In this document: positions 9,134 through 17,367 of the stretch, in pieces | Layout of the letters: each line of letters starts with the position of its first letter | How positions within the stretch are numbered: the stretch's first letter is position 1 | From: Thermosporothrix hazakensis | Lineage (GTDB): Bacteria > Chloroflexota > Ktedonobacteria > Ktedonobacterales > Ktedonobacteraceae | NCBI RefSeq assembly: GCF_003253565.1 | Contig: NZ_QKUF01000018.1 | Span: 62,001 to 126,000, forward strand | Direction: 5' to 3' | Length of the DNA: 64,000 nt | The notes under the pieces: model-generated | What the model was told of the DNA's origin: nothing | The model's database searches: none | Seen by the model: only the letters and a program-made list of their open reading frames with translations | Position numbers and translations under genes: made by a program

Positions 9134-9385
9134 TCGCTGATAGAGGATCTGACGCAGTCGTAGTGTCATAAAAAGGGAGAAAAGGGATGTTGTCCTTTTG
9201 TGGCACTACGATATCTGCTACAATAAGGGGAACGTGCGGATGAATTGCGTCGACATCGCATAAACTCACGTATAATACATAATATAGTTCTGGTAGAGAG
9301 ACAGTAGCTAGAGGAAGGAAAGTTGAGTATCCACGCGAAGGCGGCCGGCTGAGAGCGCTTGCCTGAATTGCGTGGTTCTGCGTAT
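9134..9385. promoter_or_regulatory. Leader region of the second kinase gene
   Basis: TATAAT at 9271-9276 is the best -10 candidate; no -35 at normal spacing is convincing. An AAAAGG/CCTTTT stem near 9181-9205 may end the upstream FHA transcript. No gene is supported here. Confidence 0.4.
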
Positions 9386-10603
9386 ATGATGCAGCAGGAC
9401 GAACTCATAGGAACAACGCTCGGAAATTACCGGATCTTGTCCAGGCTTGGACAGGGCGGCATGGCTAGCGTGTATAAGGCCTATCAAGAAAATCTGGAAC
9501 GCGAGGTCGCTATTAAGGTGCTGCCTCCGTGGTATGCCGCTGACCGCAATTTTGTGGAGCGGTTCAACCTTGAGGCAAAAATGGTAGCCCGTCTGAGCCA
9601 TCCCAATATTGTGACGGTGCATGACGCAAACGAGCAAAACGGTCATCTCTATATTGTGATGCAGCTAATCGATGGCGGCACGCTGAAACAGCGCCTCGAT
9701 CAGCTTTTAAGTGCCGGTCGGGTGATGGATCTTAGCGAGGCTGTGCCTATCTTTATTCAGCTTGCCAGTGCGTTGACTTATGCACATGAGCAGGGAATTA
9801 TTCACAGGGATGTGAAGCCGGTAAACGTCCTTCTGGATCGTTCGGGCCGTCCCGTGCTTTCTGACTTTGGGATCGCGAAGGCTTTGGCGCTCTCGCAGAA
9901 TCATCTGACGCGCCCGGGTGCGGGTGTTGGTACGCCTGAATATATGTCACCTGAACAGTGCCAGGGCGGGCCGGTTGATGGTCGTGCAGATATTTATGCT
10001 CTGGGGGTTATGCTCTTTGAGGTCCTGACCGGTGTCACGCCGTTCCGGGCGGATAACTATCCAGCGCTGGCGCATAGCCATATCTACGATATGCCCCCAC
10101 GCCCGAGCTCAATGAACCCGTCTATTCCTCCGGCTGTCGAGAAGATTATCTTAACCGCGCTGATGAAAAATCCGCAGCATCGGTACCAGCGTGCAAGCGA
10201 TATGGCGGAAGCGCTGAATCAGGCGATGATGGGAAGCGCTCATCCTCAGCAGCAAATGCCAAATAACTATTATGTGCAGCAGCCGCCAGTCATGCCGATG
10301 CAGCCAATGCAATCACCGCTTCCACAACCTCCGGTGCAGCAACAACCCGTTTCACAACAGCCATATCCTTCGCCCAATCCACAGCACAGGACACCATCCG
10401 GGCAGCCTTATCCGGCGCATCAGACCGGTCAGGGGCAGGCCGTCATCATGTATCGCTGTCGCAACTGTCAGCGGTTGAATCGGCCGAACATGCGCTTCTG
10501 TACCTATTGTGGTGTGGTGTTGAATAAATGTCCATATTGTGGCACTGCGAATTCGGTCAATAATCGCTTCTGTGTTTCATGTGGGCAGGCGTTAGGCAGT
10601 TAA
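9386..10603 (+). CDS. Ser/Thr protein kinase with C-terminal double zinc ribbon
   Basis: About 405 residues. The kinase domain (about 10-270) has GQGGMASV, the lysine in VAIKVL, HRDVKPVN, DFGIAK and SPEQ, all intact. A Pro/Gln/Met-rich linker (about 285-355) leads to two zinc ribbons at the C terminus with CRNC, CTYC, CPYC and CVSC pairs. The linker is soluble, and no transmembrane span is obvious. The start is uncertain: ATG at 9386 or 9389 lacks a clear ribosome binding site, and TTG at 9359 is possible; an in-frame stop at 9350 sets the upstream limit. It closes the kinase/FHA block. The zinc ribbons may bind nucleic acid or partner proteins; this is inference. Confidence 0.9.
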   Translation: MMQQDELIGTTLGNYRILSRLGQGGMASVYKAYQENLEREVAIKVLPPWYAADRNFVERFNLEAKMVARLSHPNIVTVHDANEQNGHLYIVMQLIDGGTLKQRLDQLLSAGRVMDLSEAVPIFIQLASALTYAHEQGIIHRDVKPVNVLLDRSGRPVLSDFGIAKALALSQNHLTRPGAGVGTPEYMSPEQCQGGPVDGRADIYALGVMLFEVLTGVTPFRADNYPALAHSHIYDMPPRPSSMNPSIPPAVEKIILTALMKNPQHRYQRASDMAEALNQAMMGSAHPQQQMPNNYYVQQPPVMPMQPMQSPLPQPPVQQQPVSQQPYPSPNPQHRTPSGQPYPAHQTGQGQAVIMYRCRNCQRLNRPNMRFCTYCGVVLNKCPYCGTANSVNNRFCVSCGQALGS

Positions 10604-10622
10604 CAGGAATGACAAAAGAGAG

Positions 10623-10644
10623 AGCCGACCATTGCAGGTCGGCT
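10623..10644. terminator. Shared terminator between convergent genes
   Basis: An exact 8-bp stem pairs 10623-10630 with 10637-10644 around a 6-base loop. It lies between the kinase stop (10603) and the response-regulator stop (10644-10646). On the minus strand it is followed by a T-rich stretch, so it best serves the response regulator. Confidence 0.65.
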
Positions 10645-11120
10645 TAATGGGGCAGTTCATTCTGTTGCGATGTCTGAATACGCTCAAGCGTGCGTTTGCG
10701 TTCGTCAATACGTTGATGCTGGAGCATCAGGCGCTGTTCGTGGTTCAGGGAGAGCAGGGTGCGTACCCTCTCAACAATCACGCTCGGCTGGGCTGGCTTC
10801 GTGATATATTCAATTGCTCCTTCCTCAAATCCCTGTACCTGTTCGGTCAGATGTACCAGAGCGCTGCTCACCAGTACCGGAATCCTCTGCTGATGCTCAC
10901 GAAGCCAGTGCAACACATCCCAACCAGAAACAGGACGCATCACCAGATCCAGGATAATCAAGTGCGGCTTGTAGACCGGGATTGCAGCGATTGCATCCTG
11001 ACCATTGAAAACAGAGTGTGTCTCAAAACCGTTATGTTCCAGGAAAAAGCTGAATACTTGCTGAATGGCGTCTTCGTCCTCAACAATAAGAATGCGCTGT
11101 TTTTCGGGAGTATTGTTCAT
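10644..11120 (-). CDS. Single-domain response regulator
   Basis: A 158-residue receiver protein. ILIVEDEDAIQ supplies the acidic pocket, LIILDLVM contains the phospho-acceptor Asp (about residue 57), LVSSA holds the switch Ser, and ITKPAQP the conserved Lys. After the receiver domain (about residues 8-125) only a short charged helix remains, with no output domain, so it likely acts by protein contact or phosphorelay. The start has GAGGTAG at good spacing. It lies 72 bases downstream of the GAF histidine kinase on the same strand and is its probable partner. Confidence 0.93.
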   Translation of the reverse strand: MNNTPEKQRILIVEDEDAIQQVFSFFLEHNGFETHSVFNGQDAIAAIPVYKPHLIILDLVMRPVSGWDVLHWLREHQQRIPVLVSSALVHLTEQVQGFEEGAIEYITKPAQPSVIVERVRTLLSLNHEQRLMLQHQRIDERKRTLERIQTSQQNELPH

Positions 11121-11192
11121 ATTGTGCTACCTCGACTCTTTCCACCGCAAAAAGAGCTGCTAGAAAAACTCCGCTACAAAACATTGAACAGC

Positions 11193-13316
11193 TTAACGAC
11201 CTCGTCTTAGTGGGAAACGAACCTCAGCAATAGTATATTCTTGATCTGGTTCCTGTCCTGCTGGCGGCTGGATTGGCAAGGGACCACGTCGAAGTGAGAA
11301 GCGCCCACCCAGGTCGATGATCAGGTGCTTGATCAGCGAGAGACCCAGACCTTCTGAACTGCCTTCAGCGCTCTCTTCTATGTGTTCGGTGGATGGACCT
11401 TTGCCGCTATCGATTACCTGGATAATGGCGTTGCCATCCTCTTCGCTGCCTCGAATAATCACGATTCCACGCTGTTGATCAGCCATACCATGTTTAATGG
11501 CGTTTGAGACCATCTCATTGATGACCAGCGCCAGAATGGTAACAGCCCGGGAAGGAATGACGATCGGGCAGGGCTCCACCTGGAACGAGATGCGCTTATC
11601 AGGAGGGCTGAGGTTGGCATTTGCCACGCCAACAATCTTTCTGGCGATATCATCAACGCGCCCTTCGCTGACATCCTCATGGGCCAACAGGTCATGGGTG
11701 GCCGCGAGTCCCTGGACGCGATTCACGCTCTCGGCCAGAATGTGCCGGACTTCTGGCGATTTCGTGCGCCTGCGCTGAAGCGAGAGGATACCTGCCACGG
11801 TCGCAAGATTGTTTTTGACCCGGTGATGCAGCTCGCGGAGCAAGACCGATTTGAGTTCAAGGCCGCGTCGAGTCTCTTCATAGAGCCGGGCGTTCTCAAT
11901 CGCAATTGCGGCCTCATTTGCGAAGGTGATGACCAATTGCATCTGTTCGGGGCTGAGCAGGTGCCGATGACTGCTATAAATACAGATACAACCAAGAATC
12001 TTCTGCTTGACTTTGAGTGGGACGCAAAGCACTGAGTGAATCTCTGACGAAAGCATCGGGTCGTCATGGATAAAGCAGTGTTCATCGGCGTGGAAGCAGT
12101 CGACGGCCATATTCGGGCGCCCTGTCTGCACGGTGCGTCCGGCGCAGCATTGGCCTACCTTGATTTGTAGTTTGCCAACCTGCTTGGCGTTCAAGCCATA
12201 ATGCGCAAGAACGTGCAGGCGCTGTCGATCCGGATCCAGTTCAAAGATACAGGAGCGTTCAGCCCCCGACAGATGTACTGCCTGTGTCGTGATGATTTGC
12301 AGCACCTCGTCCAGATTCAGGGTAGAGGCGATAATGGAAGAGACCCGGTGAATAGTTGCCAGCTCGTGCACTTTGCGCCGTAGCTGTTCATCGGTCTGTT
12401 CATACAGCCGACCATTCTCGATGTTGAGCGCGATGGTGCCTGCCGTGACCTCGACAAAGTTGACCTCTTCAGGGGTAAAATCGCGAGGCTGTTTGCTCTG
12501 AACGCTGATGACGCCGATCAGACGTTCCGCACTGCCAAAGAAGATGATAGGAAGCGCCATAATGCCGCGATAGGGTTCGCCGCCATAGGCGCGAGCCTCG
12601 GAGGCATAGTTCGGGTCGGTTAGCGCATCATTGTGTAGAAGTGTACGCCCTTTATCGGCAACCCATCCGCTGTAGCCTTCTCCCAGACGCAGGAGAAAAT
12701 GCATACTGCCCAATGGACGCGGGCCATTGGTCGCGCGGAGCGTCAGCACGCGCTGTAACTCGTCATACAGGAAGATGGAACAGAGATCGGCCTGAAGCTC
12801 TTCTGCAACTACCTGCGCAATGAATTCCAGGGTCTGATCAAGATCGGTTGCCGAGTTGCTGACACCGTTGATTCGTTGCAGTGCGTCAAGGCGGTGTTCC
12901 AGCCGCTGATTGACATGGGAGTTCTGGTTTCGCTGTTCCTCTATTCCTTGCTGATAGCCACGTGTCACGGCCAGGGCAAGCTCTGCCTGAAGGTGATTGA
13001 GATCCCCGATCATACTGATGAACTGCGAAGGCTCGGCAGCAAAAATGGCTTGAAGCTCGGTCTGAAGGGCCTGAAAGTAGGCCTGTAGTTCGCTGAGCTG
13101 TGTATCCAGTTTCCCGCCCCCTCTGGCAAGCGTGTTGCCTTCCTGCTCGAAATGAGCGATAGGGACGGACTGCTCATCAGGCGCGGTGAGTGCCTGTAGC
13201 AGTATGTCTGCGTCGCTGCCAGGTGTCAGCTCAACGCCTTGAATGCGCTGAAGTGAGGACTGTAGGCGGGCAGCGTGCGGCGTTAAAAGTTGCTTGAGAT
13301 TGGCGCTTTGAGTCAC
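11193..13316 (-). CDS. GAF-domain sensor histidine kinase (HisKA_2 type)
   Basis: A 707-residue protein. A helical N-terminal region (about 1-145) is followed by two GAF domains (about 155-310 and 325-480), then a HisKA_2 phosphoacceptor helix with LRELHHRVKNNLATVAGIL (about 495-515) and an HATPase_c domain containing VINEMVSNAIKHG and DSGKG plus a GLGLSL motif near residue 670. No membrane span is present, so it is a soluble sensor whose GAF domains may bind small molecules or sense redox; the ligand is unknown. It starts at GTG with AGGA-rich sequence just upstream. It is probably transcribed with the response regulator downstream. Confidence 0.93.
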   Translation of the reverse strand: MTQSANLKQLLTPHAARLQSSLQRIQGVELTPGSDADILLQALTAPDEQSVPIAHFEQEGNTLARGGGKLDTQLSELQAYFQALQTELQAIFAAEPSQFISMIGDLNHLQAELALAVTRGYQQGIEEQRNQNSHVNQRLEHRLDALQRINGVSNSATDLDQTLEFIAQVVAEELQADLCSIFLYDELQRVLTLRATNGPRPLGSMHFLLRLGEGYSGWVADKGRTLLHNDALTDPNYASEARAYGGEPYRGIMALPIIFFGSAERLIGVISVQSKQPRDFTPEEVNFVEVTAGTIALNIENGRLYEQTDEQLRRKVHELATIHRVSSIIASTLNLDEVLQIITTQAVHLSGAERSCIFELDPDRQRLHVLAHYGLNAKQVGKLQIKVGQCCAGRTVQTGRPNMAVDCFHADEHCFIHDDPMLSSEIHSVLCVPLKVKQKILGCICIYSSHRHLLSPEQMQLVITFANEAAIAIENARLYEETRRGLELKSVLLRELHHRVKNNLATVAGILSLQRRRTKSPEVRHILAESVNRVQGLAATHDLLAHEDVSEGRVDDIARKIVGVANANLSPPDKRISFQVEPCPIVIPSRAVTILALVINEMVSNAIKHGMADQQRGIVIIRGSEEDGNAIIQVIDSGKGPSTEHIEESAEGSSEGLGLSLIKHLIIDLGGRFSLRRGPLPIQPPAGQEPDQEYTIAEVRFPLRRGR

Positions 13317-13752
13317 TTCCTCTTCTTCCTGCTAGCTACTATTCTGAGGGGTAAGGTGATGAGTGGTCATGAGTCTCTACGGTTTTCCCACGTAATTGAC
13401 CCTCTTCACGCACCTCTATTATAACAGCGGTCGGGCAATTTGATCCAGGGGTCAGGCCGTTATGGGTGCAACACTCAATGAATGAAAAACACACCCTGCT
13501 CTCTGGAACGAAACAGGGGGTGGATCGAAAAACAATCATCTTTTTTCATCCGTGTGTAATTGTAAAAGGGCTGTATAGTAGTGTCAAGTAGCGAAGGTAC
13601 CTCCCCATGCTCCTGGAAACAAGGAAAAAAATCCTATCCATGCGGACAAAGGTTTACTATATCTTCCTTATTTCGTCATAAATTGTGACTCTTTAAGGAA
13701 AAGAAGTAGAGTTATCATTGTATTCTTTGAATTGAGGGGGGCTTATTTCTAT
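13317..13752. promoter_or_regulatory. Divergent region, histidine kinase / zinc-ribbon protein
   Basis: On the minus strand, an extended -10 (TGT then TATAAT, plus-strand ATTATA at 13418-13423) suits the histidine kinase; the -35 is weak. On the plus strand, AGGGGGG at 13735-13741 is the ribosome binding site for the zinc-ribbon gene, but no promoter there is convincing. The region is otherwise A/T-rich with no visible gene. Confidence 0.45.
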
Positions 13753-14631
13753 ATGACATGTACTCATTGTGGTTTTTCTGTCTCCCCCGCACGTTCACAC
13801 TGTCCTCGTTGCGGGTTGCCGGTTGAGACCGGGCAGGCGCATTTTGAGGGCCAGCAGCCGCTCGTTCTGACAGCACCGGATATGACCGAGGGTTCCTATC
13901 CTTTGCCGATGAGCGAGACGATGTTAGGGCTGGAAGAGTATGCTTTATCACCTGAGGTGGCTGTGCATACTGATGGGCAGCTAGTGCAGCCGTTTCCGGA
14001 ATTTGAATTCCAGGACCCCTCATCACGCCAGCCAACCAGCGCAAGACCGTTGCTTGAGCCAAAGACTGGCTTTTTGGGTGGGCCCCATTCGACACGTTTT
14101 GGCTTTACACTTTCCGCTCTCTGTCTGCTGGCCGGGGCAATGATTCTTGTCTTTGTGGCCGTAATGGCCCCTGGACTGTCAGGGAAGACTGGAAATGGGC
14201 CTAATAACAGCCCTTTAACGATTGAAGAGAAGCCAACGAAGGTGGCTGATCATCCCACTGCGACCACCATTCCAACGGAGGTCAGCGCGTTTCCTGGCGA
14301 AAAATATATAGATAACGTTCAGCTCGGGAGCTCAGTAGATCGTACTTCTGCACGCATTACGGTTCCCGCAACGTCTTTTCGATTAGGGCAAACGGTCTAT
14401 ATTACAATGGCTGTCCACCCTGAACGCCCTGGCGCTCTGTGCCTGTACTGGTATATCAATAATTCGTTGTTGCATTATCTCCCGTATGAGGCAAGTAATG
14501 CGTCTATATCGTACTGGTTTGCGGTCAAGCCTGCGGTGATGGGGAATGGCTCTGTTGAGGTCTACTGGGCAAGCACGCCCGCCTGCATCGATAAGCAGCT
14601 TGCCTACAGGGGAAGCTTCAATATTGGCTAG
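13753..14631 (+). CDS. Zinc-ribbon single-pass membrane protein of unknown function
   Basis: About 292 residues. The N terminus MTCTHCGFSV...CPRCGLPV is a four-Cys zinc ribbon. Residues about 120-145 form one strongly hydrophobic helix (LCLLAGAMILVFVAVMAP), followed by a Ser/Thr/Pro-rich stretch and an exported domain of about 130 residues with a beta-rich look. The topology is zinc ribbon inside, C-terminal domain outside. The start at ATG 13753 is chosen because AGGGGGG precedes it by 11 bases; a TTG at 13732 overlaps that motif. Neighbouring kinases suggest a signalling or cell-envelope role, but no function can be assigned. A terminator follows directly. Confidence 0.8.
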   Translation: MTCTHCGFSVSPARSHCPRCGLPVETGQAHFEGQQPLVLTAPDMTEGSYPLPMSETMLGLEEYALSPEVAVHTDGQLVQPFPEFEFQDPSSRQPTSARPLLEPKTGFLGGPHSTRFGFTLSALCLLAGAMILVFVAVMAPGLSGKTGNGPNNSPLTIEEKPTKVADHPTATTIPTEVSAFPGEKYIDNVQLGSSVDRTSARITVPATSFRLGQTVYITMAVHPERPGALCLYWYINNSLLHYLPYEASNASISYWFAVKPAVMGNGSVEVYWASTPACIDKQLAYRGSFNIG

Positions 14632-14638
14632 AAAAGAT

Positions 14639-14668
14639 GCCTGCCAGAAGCGGCAGGCGTTCTTTTTT
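14639..14668. terminator. Intrinsic terminator (convergent genes)
   Basis: GCCTGCC (14639-14645) pairs with GGCAGGC (14652-14658) around a 6-base loop and is followed by a T-rich run to 14668. It ends the zinc-ribbon gene; the minus strand also has a short T-rich tail, so it may serve the aldolase gene too. Confidence 0.85.
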
Positions 14669-14673
14669 CTCTG

Positions 14674-15609
14674 CTATTCCTCTTCCAGAACGACTTCTAA
14701 GTTTTCCTCAAGCTCTGTGGCTCGCAGCAATTGAGCAAGTTTGTCGCGCTCTGATGAAGGGAGTGGTTGCAGGGGTCTGCGTGGTTTGCCGCCATAGCCA
14801 GCGATCATCTCAAGGGCGGCTTTCAGGCCTGCGACGCCGTAGCGCGTGGTCACCGCCGTGTTGATGGCGATGAGCTCCGTTTGCAGTGAGCGAGCCTCAA
14901 CGTAGTGACCGGTGTTAAAGAGGGTCTGAAGCAGGCAGATTTCACGCGGATAGAGGTTTGCCAGTGCGGCGATCGTTCCGGCTGCGCCAATCGCAAGAGC
15001 AGGGAAGAAAAAGCCGGCACTGCCTGCAAAGACGCGGAAGGTCACTGGTGTGTTGGCGGTGATGAATGAAAGTTTGGTGATATCGCCGCTGCTGTCCTTC
15101 AGCCCCAGAATATTGGGATGCTCGGCCAGGGTGCAAATAAGTTCGGCATCAAGATCAATTCCGCCGGTGCTGGCTGGCATATTGTAGATCAGCACAGGAA
15201 TCGGACTTCGTTCCGCAACTGCCTGATAGTGTGCAAGCAGAGCCGGTTTATCCATATTCCCTTTATAGTAGGAGGGAGGGAGCACCAGGGCCAGATTTGC
15301 ACCATGATTCGCGGCTCGCTGACATTGAGCAATGGTTCCGCGGGTTGATTGCTCACCACAACCGGCAATGAGCGGTATTCCTGTCTCTTCATCGCCTGCT
15401 ACTTCTCTGGCTGCGCTGATCACGCGGGCTCGTTCTTCGTTGGTCAAATGGACTGCCTCGCCATTACTACCCAGGACCACAAAGCCCGCGATCCCACTGT
15501 CTTTCAAGCGTTGCATATGGCGTTGCAGCGTTCCCAGGTCAAGTTCTTCGTCGGCATCAAAGAATGTCGGGAGAGGGGGATAAACGCCACCAGGTAAGAG
15601 ATTTTGCAT
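14674..15609 (-). CDS. DHDPS/N-acetylneuraminate lyase family aldolase, HOGA-like
   Basis: A 311-residue class I (Schiff-base) aldolase. Motifs are GVYPPLPTFF at the start, VLGSNGEAVHLT, the catalytic Tyr in IYNMPAST and the Schiff-base Lys in LGLKDSSGD. The C-terminal half (FAGSAGFFFPALAIGAAG; TRYGVAGLKAAL; AGYGGKPRRPL) matches 4-hydroxy-2-oxoglutarate aldolase (vertebrate HOGA1) from memory better than lysine-pathway DapA. Likely reaction: cleavage of 4-hydroxy-2-oxoglutarate to pyruvate and glyoxylate, or a related keto-acid aldol reaction. No lysine-pathway gene is nearby. GGAGAG precedes the ATG, and an extended -10 (TGC then TATAAT) lies at 15653-15661. Family firm, substrate inferred. 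Confidence 0.88.
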   Translation of the reverse strand: MQNLLPGGVYPPLPTFFDADEELDLGTLQRHMQRLKDSGIAGFVVLGSNGEAVHLTNEERARVISAAREVAGDEETGIPLIAGCGEQSTRGTIAQCQRAANHGANLALVLPPSYYKGNMDKPALLAHYQAVAERSPIPVLIYNMPASTGGIDLDAELICTLAEHPNILGLKDSSGDITKLSFITANTPVTFRVFAGSAGFFFPALAIGAAGTIAALANLYPREICLLQTLFNTGHYVEARSLQTELIAINTAVTTRYGVAGLKAALEMIAGYGGKPRRPLQPLPSSERDKLAQLLRATELEENLEVVLEEE

Positions 15610-15652
15610 GGCTTACTCTCCGAAATTACAGAATAAATAACGCTCTCTCGCT

Positions 15653-15661
15653 ATTATAGCA
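15653..15661 (-). promoter_or_regulatory. Extended -10 promoter for the aldolase gene
   Basis: On the minus strand this reads TGC then TATAAT, an extended -10 element about 45 bases before the ATG. The -35 position is poor, as is common for extended -10 promoters. Confidence 0.55.
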
Positions 15662-15702
15662 TAACAACGGGAGAGTATTTCTTGATCTGTGAAGTGTAAG
15701 TC

Positions 15703-16542
15703 TTATCTCACTACGCCAGCAACAAAAAGTACAGAAATGAGAAGAGCAAGCAAGAGAATGCTGAACCAGAAAAAGCGAAAACGAGTCGCTCGGCGTTGAA
15801 GCGCGTTGACGCGCCGATTTTCGGAGGGGCACCAGCGGGCTGCGCCACAATAAGGACAGAGCGGAAATAGCTCATAGGGATGACAGAGGGTGTTCTTTTG
15901 CTTGCCATAACTGATAGAGCCGATCTCATTGCGAAGCTGCTCGCTCTCAAAGACTGCGGAGCAATGGACACAGCGGAGCAGCAGATATTCCTGCCAGTCG
16001 CTGGCATGGCATTGCGGGCAGAATAGAGGCGGTGTCTCGGTTGACCAATGGTGATGACAGCGGTGACAGTAGTAGCGTCCATCGGTTGTACGAGGCATGG
16101 TTCCACGCACCAACCCATCGAGCACCAGCATCCGCGTCTGTGCGGGTGTCAGAATATAGCTGCATTCGATCAGGTCAATGTATCCTTTTTGGCCAACATG
16201 AAACTCAGGAAAGTCATAATACCGTTGTCGATCCCGACGGGCCTCAGGCGTTACTTCACGCGTTTTCTGTCTGGGAGGTTGGGTCTGTTCATATGGTGTG
16301 TGGGGCACAAAGGAGCCCGTGGTGTGTTGTGCCCGTTGCTCGTCGTATTTTTTGCGCATAGCCGGATCGTTCAAGGTCTGGTATGCTTCTAAGAGCAAGC
16401 GCATGCGGGTATGGGCGTCTTCACCTTTGTAGACGTCGGGATGGTATTTGAGCGCCAGCTTTTTGAATGCTGCCTTGATGGCCTCAGGTGATGCATCTTG
16501 AGGGACACCAAGCAGTGTGTAATAGTCAGGAGAAGTGTGCAT
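15703..16542 (-). CDS. DnaJ-domain zinc-finger membrane protein
   Basis: About 279 residues. Residues about 5-70 are a J domain with YYTLLGVPQ and the essential HPD tripeptide in KYHPDVYKG, so it should stimulate a DnaK partner. A middle region of unknown type is followed by Cys-pair zinc motifs (CHRC...CPQC; CVHC; CPYC) and a C-terminal hydrophobic helix (about 255-277), giving a tail-anchored topology. It is not a full DnaJ: the G/F region and substrate-binding barrels are missing. ATG at 16542 is preferred over the adjoining TTG, although no strong ribosome binding site is visible. It diverges from a Cys-rich gene. Probable role: recruiting DnaK to a membrane-associated client. Confidence 0.85.
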   Translation of the reverse strand: MHTSPDYYTLLGVPQDASPEAIKAAFKKLALKYHPDVYKGEDAHTRMRLLLEAYQTLNDPAMRKKYDEQRAQHTTGSFVPHTPYEQTQPPRQKTREVTPEARRDRQRYYDFPEFHVGQKGYIDLIECSYILTPAQTRMLVLDGLVRGTMPRTTDGRYYCHRCHHHWSTETPPLFCPQCHASDWQEYLLLRCVHCSAVFESEQLRNEIGSISYGKQKNTLCHPYELFPLCPYCGAARWCPSENRRVNALQRRATRFRFFWFSILLLALLISVLFVAGVVR

Positions 16543-16640
16543 CAATGGTACTCGCGAAACAGTGAGTGTCTGACCAACTCTTTATTGTATAGACGTTCGA
16601 CCGCGAGAAAGGTTGTAAAAGGATAAAGGGTCTACAAGCA

Positions 16641-17321
16641 ATGTATGATTACCGGGAATTGGAACGTGCCTGTACGCAGGAAGGATGCCCTCTGTGTCGG
16701 CTGATTGCTGAGGGCGTGACACGCTATCTGGAATCGTGGAAATATGAGCATTTTACTGATGTTGAGGTTCGCGAAGAGTTGCGGCGCTCACGAGGCTTTT
16801 GCGGCCAGCATACTCGGCAGCTGGTGCAGATGGGGGCTGCTTTACCGCTGGCTCAGTCCTATCACGATATTGTCACCGACACGTTGGAGCAACTGGAACA
16901 GACCAACGGATCGCCCGGCGCCCGGGGACTGCTTTCACGCATTTTCGAGAAGAGGACGGGGCGGCATCTCTGTCCTGCCTGCCATCAGGAAGAGAAAATA
17001 ACAGCGCGCACGATTGATACCCTGCGGCAGGCGCTTGGCAATGACGAGTTCTACGCCTGCTTTGAAGCCTCTGACGGCCTCTGTCTTGACCATTTTCAGG
17101 AGGCGTGTACATTGCGTGTTGCGGAGATCTCGGGCCACTGGCTGTCTCGCCTGCGTCAGGCTCAGCTTGCCTGTCTTCGTCGGCTGGAAGCGGAGCTTTC
17201 CGAGTTTATCCGCAAGCATGATTATCGTTACCAGGGAGAAGCCAGCGGGTCTGAGGCTGGATCATGGAAGAAGGCGGCTGGCCTTGTTGCCGGCTGGGAG
17301 CAGCTTCAGCAGAAGCTATAA
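16641..17321 (+). CDS. Cys-rich conserved hypothetical protein
   Basis: A 226-residue soluble protein, mostly helical. It carries paired Cys motifs: CPLCRL near residue 17, GFCGQHT near 52, CPAC near 113 and DGLCLDHF near 145. The CPLC...CxxH arrangement recalls small DUF-type families common in Chloroflexota and Firmicutes (DUF6062 is a candidate from memory, not verified). The spacing suggests two similar metal- or redox-active halves, each with CPxC followed by a C-x-x-H/C-x-D-H element. AAAGG precedes the ATG. It stands alone between the DnaJ-like gene (divergent) and gltB (convergent). No function is assigned. Confidence 0.75.
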   Translation: MYDYRELERACTQEGCPLCRLIAEGVTRYLESWKYEHFTDVEVREELRRSRGFCGQHTRQLVQMGAALPLAQSYHDIVTDTLEQLEQTNGSPGARGLLSRIFEKRTGRHLCPACHQEEKITARTIDTLRQALGNDEFYACFEASDGLCLDHFQEACTLRVAEISGHWLSRLRQAQLACLRRLEAELSEFIRKHDYRYQGEASGSEAGSWKKAAGLVAGWEQLQQKL

Positions 17322-17325
17322 AAAA

Positions 17326-17357
17326 AGGAAGCCTTTCCCTCTTTGGAAAGACTTCCT
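17326..17357 (-). terminator. Intrinsic terminator of gltB
   Basis: Positions 17326-17338 pair with 17345-17357 over 13 bp with one mismatch and a 6-base loop. On the minus strand the stem is followed by a run of seven T, a textbook terminator just after the gltB stop. Confidence 0.88.
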
Positions 17358-17367
17358 CGACAGCACG

